Assembly (NCBI GenBank): GCA_945881865.1
Contig: CAMCVK010000002.1
Span: forward strand, 1-64,000
Direction of reading: 5' to 3'
Length of the DNA stretch: 64,000 nucleotides
Origin: Fimbriimonas ginsengisoli Gsoil 348
GTDB lineage: Bacteria > Armatimonadota > Fimbriimonadia > Fimbriimonadales > Fimbriimonadaceae
Shown: in pieces, positions 1 through 6,066 of the stretch
How the letters are laid out: the number at the start of each line of letters is the position of its first letter
Numbering within the stretch: position 1 is the stretch's first letter
Translations under genes and position numbers: made by a program
The notes under the pieces: model-generated
Seen by the model: only the letters and a program-made list of their open reading frames with translations
What the model was told of the DNA's origin: nothing
Database searches by the model: none

Positions 1-205
1 ATTCAAAGGAAATCGCGCGAATCTCGCGAACGGCGTTACCGTGCCGACGCTGGAGTTCAATCACTTGCTCCCGCCTGTCAACCGTCAGCCTTTGGTCGCT
101 CTTCGAGTCACGGACCCGCAATTCCCACTTGCGCTCGAAGACGTGTCGCTTCCGTGGCCGTCCCTGCCCTTGAGTAGGTTCCTTGAAGGTCGGATAACCG
201 TTCAT
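1..205 (-). CDS. Partial hypothetical protein, 3' end outside window
   Basis: Reading leftwards from an ATG at 205, the frame stays open to the window edge for about 68 residues and is still open there, so this is an N-terminal fragment. A GTG ten codons further upstream is an alternative start; a TAG closes the frame before it. The product is strongly charged, with many Arg, Lys and Glu residues and no hydrophobic segment. I recognise no family. Composition favours this strand over the opposite frame, which is proline-rich and looks like a shadow. It lies on the presumed element side of the tRNA-like fragment at 334-356, so it may belong to an integrated element. Confidence 0.35.
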   Translation of the reverse strand, partial: MNGYPTFKEPTQGQGRPRKRHVFERKWELRVRDSKSDQRLTVDRREQVIELQRRHGNAVREIRAISFE

Positions 206-333
206 GGATTCAGTATACGCGGCCAAAGGCACCTAAAAGGCCACTAGGTTTGGCACCCAAACTAATCCTCTAGGCTCAATCAGTGAACCTAGCAACCGAC
301 CACCTTGAGTTCCTGAACCTCGAACGGACAGTG

Positions 334-356
334 TTCGAATCCTAGTCCGGCAGCCA
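334..356 (+). other. tRNA-Gln 3'-end fragment, candidate attachment-site remnant
   Basis: The 23 bases read as a T-loop TTCGAAT, the 3' half of a T stem (CCTAG), the 3' acceptor strand TCCGGCA, discriminator G and CCA. This is the layout of a bacterial tRNA-Gln 3' end. The bases before it do not complete a T stem (only about 3 of 5 pairs) and no matching 5' acceptor strand exists, so no functional tRNA is here. Lone 3' tRNA fragments of this size are the usual product of integrase-mediated insertion into a tRNA gene. With this orientation the intact tRNA and the inserted element would lie to the left, outside the window. Identification as tRNA-Gln rests on resemblance only. Confidence 0.45.
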
Positions 357-779
357 GTTTTTGACTTCGTCCTTGGATGAGAACGGATTCACTATGCGAA
401 GCGACTCAATCCTCTGCCCGTCCTGCAGGTCTTCGGTGTACAGCGTTTGGCATTTTGAGCCAATTGCGGCAGCGACGACCGTCGCATCGTAGATTTGGAA
501 GCCGTACCTGTCTGCGATGCGCCAAGCTTCCCGTACGGTCTGCCCGGTCACTGGCACAACTTCGCCATCTACAAACGCGCGTAAGAGCCGGGCGGCGTCG
601 GCCGGTCCGACCGATGCGCGGCGCACCAAAACGTTAGTGGATTCGAGAAGGATTTGCGGCGAAACGACCGGAACGATCTCGGAAAGCAGCCGACGCGAAA
701 TGAGTTGTTTTTTCGGGTCGTCTTCCAGAAGCGCATAGATAAGGACGTTCGAGTCGATAAAGGCTCTAACGGCGGGCAT
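342..779 (-). CDS. PIN-domain ribonuclease toxin (VapC-like)
   Basis: A 145-residue PIN-domain protein, expected to act as the Mg-dependent RNase toxin of a type II toxin-antitoxin pair. The four acidic metal ligands of the family are visible: D9 in FIDSN, E46 in LLEST, D98 in YDATV and D117 in YTEDLQDG. It overlaps the upstream antitoxin gene by 14 bp, the usual toxin-second order. The last codons (Trp-Leu-Pro-Asp-stop) lie inside the tRNA-like fragment at 334-356, read antisense, so the C-terminus appears to have been set by that junction or to have always ended inside the tRNA gene. Family assignment is firm; the RNA target is unknown. Confidence 0.85.
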   Translation of the reverse strand: MPAVRAFIDSNVLIYALLEDDPKKQLISRRLLSEIVPVVSPQILLESTNVLVRRASVGPADAARLLRAFVDGEVVPVTGQTVREAWRIADRYGFQIYDATVVAAAIGSKCQTLYTEDLQDGQRIESLRIVNPFSSKDEVKNWLPD

Positions 780-990
780 TCCGCTCCTCGCGGCTCGGCA
801 TGGGGGCGTTCAGCCGCAGGCTCAGCTTGTCGGCATAGGCCCAGGTTTCCTCCAGTTGTACATTCCGATCCTCGACGGTCGTCCGCAGGAGCTCTCGAAC
901 CAGTTCGTTAAACGACTTGCCTTGGCTCCGCGCAAACTCACGGCCCTTCTCAAGAAGATGATCATCAAGCGAGATGGTGACGTTCTTCAC
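766..990 (-). CDS. Ribbon-helix-helix antitoxin (VapB-like)
   Basis: A 74-residue protein starting at GTG 990 with VKNVTISLDDHLLEKGREFA, the beta-strand plus helix pattern of ribbon-helix-helix DNA-binding antitoxins. The C-terminal half (about residues 40-74) is acidic and then basic, and would bind the toxin. The frame is open further upstream to 1068, but those residues have no RHH character. GGAG lies only two bases before the GTG, too close for a classical site, so translation may be leaderless. It should neutralise the PIN protein encoded immediately downstream and autoregulate the pair from the 991-1072 region. Confidence 0.75.
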   Translation of the reverse strand: MKNVTISLDDHLLEKGREFARSQGKSFNELVRELLRTTVEDRNVQLEETWAYADKLSLRLNAPMPSREERNARR

Positions 991-1072
991 GACTCCAGTG
1001 TACACGAGTTTCGTGGAATAAAGGCGCAAAGGACCCGTCTGCTGAGAGGCCAAATAGGCTTCCTGCACGCCG

Positions 1073-1100
1073 TTGAGGTGCTTGGCGTGCGTGCAATAAT
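1073..1100 (+). promoter_or_regulatory. Sigma-70-like promoter candidate
   Basis: TTGAGG at 1073-1078 and AATAAT at 1095-1100 are separated by 16 bp, close to consensus. A transcript would begin about at 1106-1107, on a GTG of the small reading frame that follows, which suggests a leaderless message. The region from 991 to 1541 otherwise holds no convincing gene. Confidence 0.3.
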
Positions 1101-1355
1101 GTGCATGTGAGGGTCCGTCCTACCCAGTACTCGATCCGAGGATTACCTCTGGAAGCGCGCCGCATCTGGCTGGAGCGAGCAACGCTAGGCAAAAAGCGGA
1201 CCATCCAGGTTCCTTTGGACGAGCCGACGAGCGCGAGCTGCGGAGGCAAAGCCGTCGCCGACTTCAGCGACCTGGTTGGCCACTGGCAGCCATACGAGGC
1301 GTCCGATCGGTTCCACACTCTTCAAAGACAACTCAATTCGATTGATTGGATATGA
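1101..1355 (+). CDS. Small doubtful protein, weakly antitoxin-like
   Basis: An 84-codon frame starting at GTG 1101 or GTG 1107, directly behind a plausible promoter. The N-terminal segment (YSIRGLPLEARRIWLERA) loosely resembles the strand-helix start of FitA/VapB antitoxins, but the rest (Gly, Ser and Trp-rich) matches nothing I know. No toxin partner follows: the next 185 bases contain only short frames before the DUF262 gene. It could be a decayed antitoxin in a toxin-antitoxin-rich island, or chance. From 1356 to 1541 I see nothing else. Confidence 0.3.
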   Translation: MHVRVRPTQYSIRGLPLEARRIWLERATLGKKRTIQVPLDEPTSASCGGKAVADFSDLVGHWQPYEASDRFHTLQRQLNSIDWI

Positions 1356-1541
1356 GAATAGCAATCGACATAAACCGCCGCCACGACTCGCAAACGAAAA
1401 TCCGGAAGCACAGTCTCGAAAACTCAAGGCTCTGAAAATGACGGGACGGGCGAAAAGGCCTCCGGATGTCCGAACACTTCAACTTCCGACGAGAGAACCT
1501 TGTCGGCGAGTTGCAAGCATAGGATCGTCCATACTTCAGTG

Positions 1542-3287
1542 ATGGGCTACACGCCGGACACAATCGCCGCCACGTTAAAGAAGCTTAACGAAAAGTATCT
1601 ACTTCCAGCAATTCAGCGTGAGTTCGTATGGGCACCTGAACAGGTCATCAAACTGTTCGATTCCGTCATGAGAGGGTATCCGATCGGGTCATTCCTGTTC
1701 TGGGAGCTTGACGACGAGAATCGCGAAAAGTGGGATGTCTACAAGTTTCTCGATCGAGTTCGTGAAGGTGGCACCCACAATCAGCTTGCAAGCACCGCAG
1801 GCATTAAGAATTTAACGCTAGTGCTTGACGGGCAACAGCGGCTGACATCTCTGAATGTAGGACTAAGAGGCGTCTACGAATTCAAGCGAAAATATGGGCG
1901 ACGCGATAATCCAGATACTTGGACTACAAAGCGGCTATTCCTAGACCTATTCAAAAACCCTCGCGAAGGGGAGGATGGCGACGCCGAGGAAGGCATCTAC
2001 TATGGCTTCAGATGGCACGAGTCCAGCCCGCAGAATGGGTTAGAGCACTGTTGGCTCGCTGTCGGCAGAGTCCTTGACTTTGAATCGGAAGAACAAGTTG
2101 ATGATTTCAAAGACAGACTTGAAGAATCGCTTCCAGGGAATGTGACAAGGAACCAACTCAGAACGATGAGAAACAACCTTGACCGCCTTTACCGAGCAAT
2201 TCACAAGGATGAAATCATCGCCTATTACTCTGAGAGGGAGCAGAACTACGACCGCGTCCTTGACATCTTTGTACGGGCCAACTCTGAGGGCACTAAACTT
2301 ACTAAATCAGACCTCCTCCTGAGCATGGTTACCAGCAACTGGTCGGGGCTCAATGCTCGTGAGGAGATCTATGGCTTCGTAGACCGGCTAAATGGCCAGT
2401 TGACACGAAAGAACAGCTTCTCGAAGGACTTCGTCCTGAAGGCTTGCCTTGCTATCCTCGATTTGCCGGTCACCTACAAGGTGGAAAATTTCAGCAGCCA
2501 AAACCTAGACAAAATTCGATCGGGCTGGTCCGGGATAAAGACTGCTATAGAACACGGCGTCGACTTCATTAACTCGCGCGGAATTGATGGCGCGAATTTG
2601 ACGAGTTCGAATGCTCTGATCCCAATCTTCTATTTTCTCCACCAGCATCCCTCCGTTAGGTTGCGAGGCTCTTCGTCTGAAGACTATATTAATGCAGCGC
2701 TTATAAGACGATGGCTTTGCGCATGCCTGCTAAACAACGTGTTTGGTGGCTCTTCAGACACGATTCTTACGGCTATCCGAGAGAGGCTAAGGGGCGAATC
2801 TCAGCTATCAGGTTTGTTCCCAGCGCAGGCGATTCTGGATTCCCTCCGTAAACTAGGACGTTCCGCCACGTTCGACGGCGATGCTGCTGACCGCGTCCTT
2901 GACTTCAAGTACGGCGGGCAAAGAACCTTTCTGGCGCTGACGATGCTGTACGATGAGGCTTCGTGGGGCACGATGTCATTCCATCAAGACCATATATTTC
3001 CCAAAAGTTTCTTCAAGAATAAAGAACTTGAAGGAACATCGCGCGCTGACTGGTTGAGTTGGAAGGACAGAATTGGAAACCTCTGCCTTCTCGTCGACGC
3101 GGAAAATGAGGAGAAGAGCAATCGGAGCTTTGAAGACTGGGTTAACACACGGAGTCAAGACTATAAGCGACGCCACTTGATTCCAGACGACGCTTCACTC
3201 TATAGCTTTGATAAGTTCGACTCGTTCCTTGCCGCTCGTGAAGAGCTGGTTAGATCAAGACTCCGAGGGTTTATAGAGCTAAGGTAA
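1542..3287 (+). CDS. DUF262/DUF1524 (GmrSD-like) defence nuclease
   Basis: A 581-residue single-chain protein with the two GmrSD modules. The N-terminal DUF262 domain shows IQREFVW (residues 24-30) and DGQQRLTSL from D96. The C-terminal DUF1524 HNH nuclease shows DHIFPKS (D483, H484) followed by IGNLCLL and an EN..K motif. In this family DUF262 binds or hydrolyses NTP and DUF1524 cuts DNA, often modified phage DNA. ATG 1542 is preferred over a TTG at 1500 because the extra 14 residues are not family-like. The gene stands alone, is clearly more AT-rich than genes to its right, and sits beside a toxin-antitoxin pair and a tRNA fragment, all signs of horizontal acquisition. Whether it restricts modified DNA is inferred. 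Confidence 0.9.
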   Translation: MGYTPDTIAATLKKLNEKYLLPAIQREFVWAPEQVIKLFDSVMRGYPIGSFLFWELDDENREKWDVYKFLDRVREGGTHNQLASTAGIKNLTLVLDGQQRLTSLNVGLRGVYEFKRKYGRRDNPDTWTTKRLFLDLFKNPREGEDGDAEEGIYYGFRWHESSPQNGLEHCWLAVGRVLDFESEEQVDDFKDRLEESLPGNVTRNQLRTMRNNLDRLYRAIHKDEIIAYYSEREQNYDRVLDIFVRANSEGTKLTKSDLLLSMVTSNWSGLNAREEIYGFVDRLNGQLTRKNSFSKDFVLKACLAILDLPVTYKVENFSSQNLDKIRSGWSGIKTAIEHGVDFINSRGIDGANLTSSNALIPIFYFLHQHPSVRLRGSSSEDYINAALIRRWLCACLLNNVFGGSSDTILTAIRERLRGESQLSGLFPAQAILDSLRKLGRSATFDGDAADRVLDFKYGGQRTFLALTMLYDEASWGTMSFHQDHIFPKSFFKNKELEGTSRADWLSWKDRIGNLCLLVDAENEEKSNRSFEDWVNTRSQDYKRRHLIPDDASLYSFDKFDSFLAAREELVRSRLRGFIELR

Positions 3288-3481
3288 TTTTCTTTCGTAA
3301 ATGGGATTTCGGCGCAATTCTGAGGTAAATTTAGGAATACAGCCAATTTTTATAACGTAATTTTTAACAAGCAATTGCAGGTCTGCTGTGGAAGCGTTTT
3401 CGGATGCAGATTGTTCGTACCGGAGTCCCGACTGTTCAAGTTCGTAAATGCCGCGCGAAGTCTGGAGGTGCGGGCCGACAC

Positions 3482-3513
3482 AAAAAGGCCCCCGGGCCTT
3501 GCGGTGCGGGGGC
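3482..3513 (-). terminator. Rho-independent terminator of the stalk-domain gene
   Basis: Read on the minus strand, a GC-rich inverted repeat (GCCCCCG ... CGGGGGC) is followed by TTTTTGTG. It lies 16 bases past the stop of the gene at 3529-4572. The 3288-3481 stretch between the DUF262 gene and this hairpin is AT-rich and shows no gene. Confidence 0.8.
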
Positions 3514-3528
3514 TAAGCAGAGTCAGAG

Positions 3529-4572
3529 TCAGAGTCGGATCGCGACGTCTTGGTTCAGACGAACGCCAAGCGCCATGCCCTTCTGCAGCTTCACGTTGCT
3601 AGGCTTGTTCTCTTTCTTCTCGGTAGAACCGATGATGTAGCCGAGAACGCCGCCGATGAGCGCCTTCTCCAGCGAGAGTTTGCCGTTGCTGAGCAGGCCA
3701 ACCACCACGCCCGCTCCCGCGCCATAGCCCGCATAGGCCGCACGGTTGTCCTTCTTCTTGTTCTTCGCCATCATGACGCCGTCCTCGTTCGTAGCCAGGT
3801 CCTTCTGGTCCAGGCTGTAGGGCGTGCCGTCGATGGGAACCGTCGTGCCGTTCGGCAATCGAAGTCGGTCAAACGCGAGCTCCAGAACGCCCGGCTCTTT
3901 GCCAGACTGCGCCTTCACCTGGCGAACGTGGCCTTCGATCTTGGTTCCTTCCGGAATTCCGCTGTAAACGCCGGTCGCGCCGGTGTTCACGCGGGCGGTG
4001 AACTTGTCGCCTTCGTCCGACTCGGTCGAAGAAAGCGTGTCATCGAGCGTCACCGGAATGACGGTGTAGGCAAGGATGGTCTGGGTTTCGGCCGGGCTGA
4101 CGGCATTGCCGTTTCCGCTGCCGTTCCCGCCGTTGTCGTTGGTCAAGATGGAGACCATTCGGTTTCGTGAGCTCCACTCGACGTCGGCGCCAAGGGCTTG
4201 GCTGAGGAAGCGGAGGGGAACCATGGTGGCTCCGCCGATGATGGACGGCGGCGTATCCATGATCAGGGTGTTGCCGTTAACGGTGGCGTTTGGGTTACCG
4301 ATGGTCAGCTTGACCTCGGTCATTTGCTTGTTCGCGCGGATCGTTCGGGTGACCGAGTCGTATTCGACGTAGGCACCCATCTGCTGGAACACGCCGCGGA
4401 GCGGAACAAAAACGCGACCGTTGATCTGCACCGGTTTGGTTGCACCAAACGCAACCGGCGTGCCGTCGATGTTCACCTGGATGTCATCGGCAGCTGAAGC
4501 GGCGTTAGCGGCCATGAGGCCAACGGTAAGAGCGGCGGTGCCGAGTCCAAATTTTGTTGCAAATGGTTTCAT
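3529..4572 (-). CDS. Secreted stalk-domain protein (copper amine oxidase N-terminal-like)
   Basis: A 347-residue exported protein with a signal peptide cleaved near ANAASAADD (about residue 27). Residues 30-145 form a copper-amine-oxidase-N-like stalk domain (PF07833 type), shown by GRVFVPLRGVFQQMGA and its internal echo MVPLRFLSQALGADVEW; this module usually anchors proteins to the cell wall or surface. A Gly/Asn linker follows (about 148-158), then a beta-rich region, and a glycine-rich hydrophobic stretch (about 280-315) that resembles a glycine-zipper or membrane insertion segment. It has its own terminator. Function is unknown; a surface or envelope role is inferred. Confidence 0.85.
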   Translation of the reverse strand: MKPFATKFGLGTAALTVGLMAANAASAADDIQVNIDGTPVAFGATKPVQINGRVFVPLRGVFQQMGAYVEYDSVTRTIRANKQMTEVKLTIGNPNATVNGNTLIMDTPPSIIGGATMVPLRFLSQALGADVEWSSRNRMVSILTNDNGGNGSGNGNAVSPAETQTILAYTVIPVTLDDTLSSTESDEGDKFTARVNTGATGVYSGIPEGTKIEGHVRQVKAQSGKEPGVLELAFDRLRLPNGTTVPIDGTPYSLDQKDLATNEDGVMMAKNKKKDNRAAYAGYGAGAGVVVGLLSNGKLSLEKALIGGVLGYIIGSTEKKENKPSNVKLQKGMALGVRLNQDVAIRL

Positions 4573-4758
4573 GATTCCTGTCTGAAGTTTATCGCAAGGA
4601 TGCCCTTCAATTTATCGACCTTTGACCAATCGGGATCGTTCCGTTTTTTGGGCGCTGTCCTAGGACTTTCCGCCCCGGCGAACTAATCGGTAATGAATAA
4701 ACTGCAACCCGAAAAAGTGTTGGGCAGAGAATCCTGTATTCTCTCGCGTTGTAACGTT

Positions 4759-5415
4759 ATGCAGGCACTCGAATTTATCCGGCACCTTGACGACAAGATC
4801 GCGGGGCTCATCCAGGTCTCGCCGCCGTTGGCCTACCTCGCGCTTTTCTTGATCATTTTTGCCGAGACGGGTCTGGTCATCATGCCGTTTCTTCCGGGCG
4901 ACACCCTGCTCTTCGCCGCCGGAATTTTTGCCCATCCGGAGAAGAACGGGTTCAACGTTTGGCTCCTGCTGTTCCTCCTTACGTTGGCCCCTCTCTTAGG
5001 CGACACGGTGAACTATCATATGGGCAAGTGGCTTGGTCCTAAGCTCTTTAAAAACGAGCACTCGAAGTTCTTTAAGCGCTCGCACCTGCTGGCGACCCAA
5101 GAATTCTTTGAGAAACACGGCCCGAAGACCGTCATCATCGCCCGCTGGATCCCGATCGTGCGGACCTTTGCCCCGTTCGTCGCCGGAATGGGTGCCATGG
5201 AATACAAGCGGTTCTTTAGCTATAGCCTGCTGGGCGCCGTCCTCTGGGTTTGGATCTGCGTTTGGGCCGGCTACCTGCTGGGCGGCATTCCATTCTTTAA
5301 GGACCACTTCGAAGGCGTGATGCTAGCGATGATGGTCATTACGGGTGGCCCCGTGGTCTTCGAGGCCATCAAACACCGAATCGCCGCTAAGAAAGCCGCC
5401 GCCGCAAAAGCTTAA
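4759..5415 (+). CDS. DedA-family membrane protein
   Basis: A 218-residue inner-membrane protein of the DedA/VTT family. These proteins are linked to undecaprenyl-phosphate and phospholipid flipping and to proton-dependent homeostasis. Family signs are the early re-entrant segment ETGLVIMPFLPGDTLLF, the GDTVNYHMGKWLG stretch, and ARWIPIVRTFAPFVAGMGAM before the second re-entrant segment. ATG 4759 (MQALEF) fits homologues; an upstream ATG at 4693 adds 22 residues of unlikely sequence. The alanine/lysine-rich tail is cytoplasmic. Its last four bases overlap the convergent SGNH gene, and 4573-4758 is the divergent promoter region with the stalk-domain gene. Confidence 0.9.
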   Translation: MQALEFIRHLDDKIAGLIQVSPPLAYLALFLIIFAETGLVIMPFLPGDTLLFAAGIFAHPEKNGFNVWLLLFLLTLAPLLGDTVNYHMGKWLGPKLFKNEHSKFFKRSHLLATQEFFEKHGPKTVIIARWIPIVRTFAPFVAGMGAMEYKRFFSYSLLGAVLWVWICVWAGYLLGGIPFFKDHFEGVMLAMMVITGGPVVFEAIKHRIAAKKAAAAKA

Positions 5416-6065
5416 TCGCTTTTGATCGTGTGAACGATCTCGGTGGCAATGAGCATGCAGCCAACAGGATCCGGGTGCACGCGGTCCCAAGCCAAACTGG
5501 CCGAATGCCGGTGCTGCAAGAAGCGATCAAACGCGGGTTGCACGTAGATCAACCCCGCCCCGGTCTCAGCGGCCACCGTCTCGGCGGCGGTTCGAAAGGT
5601 GTCCGTAAGCTTGCGCATGGGGTCCTCGCGTTGTGGCTCCATGAAAAACGCGGGAAGGATGAAGACGCCTTTTGCGATTTGAGCGGCCTCGGTGACGAGG
5701 TCCTTGAGGGTGGCCGCATACTCGCCAACGGTCACCGGGGCGTCGAGGTTCGTCGGTGAATCCATCTGCCGCCAAATGTCGTTGATGCCGATCATCACGA
5801 ACACCCAGTCGGGCTGAAGGTCGAGCACATCGGTTTGCCAGCGGGAGCGCAGGTCACGCACGGTGTTGCCGCTGGTGCCGACGTTGATGAACTTTAGGCC
5901 AAGCTCGGGAAACTCGGCGGTGATCATCGCGTGAACCAAGCTCACGTAGCCATTCCCCAGCCCTCCAAAGCCGGCTTGGCCAACCGGTCGTGCCCGACCC
6001 GCGTCCGTAATGCTGTCGCCCACAAAGAGAATCCGTTGCCCAGCTTCGAAAATCATCTTTGGCAC
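5412..6065 (-). CDS. SGNH/GDSL hydrolase (carbohydrate esterase-like)
   Basis: A 217-residue SGNH esterase. Block I is FVGDSITDAG with Ser18, block III is GIND, and block V is DRVHPD with D194 and H197 completing the triad. No signal peptide is seen, so it is probably cytoplasmic. It starts at GTG 6065 (or ATG 6056), one base past the stop of the GH20-like gene, so both are probably one transcript. A deacetylase acting on acetylated sugars released by that hydrolase is a reasonable but unproven role. Confidence 0.9.
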   Translation of the reverse strand: MPKMIFEAGQRILFVGDSITDAGRARPVGQAGFGGLGNGYVSLVHAMITAEFPELGLKFINVGTSGNTVRDLRSRWQTDVLDLQPDWVFVMIGINDIWRQMDSPTNLDAPVTVGEYAATLKDLVTEAAQIAKGVFILPAFFMEPQREDPMRKLTDTFRTAAETVAAETGAGLIYVQPAFDRFLQHRHSASLAWDRVHPDPVGCMLIATEIVHTIKSD

Positions 6066-6066
6066 G

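Noticed and set aside
41-247. A 68-codon plus-strand frame
   Set aside because: Proline- and leucine-rich with no domain features; the opposite strand has better coding character and stays open to the window edge.
281-356. A complete tRNA-Gln gene
   Set aside because: The 3' end is tRNA-like, but the 5' acceptor strand does not match, the T stem has only about three pairs, and the anticodon arm is irregular. Only the 23-base 3' fragment is kept.
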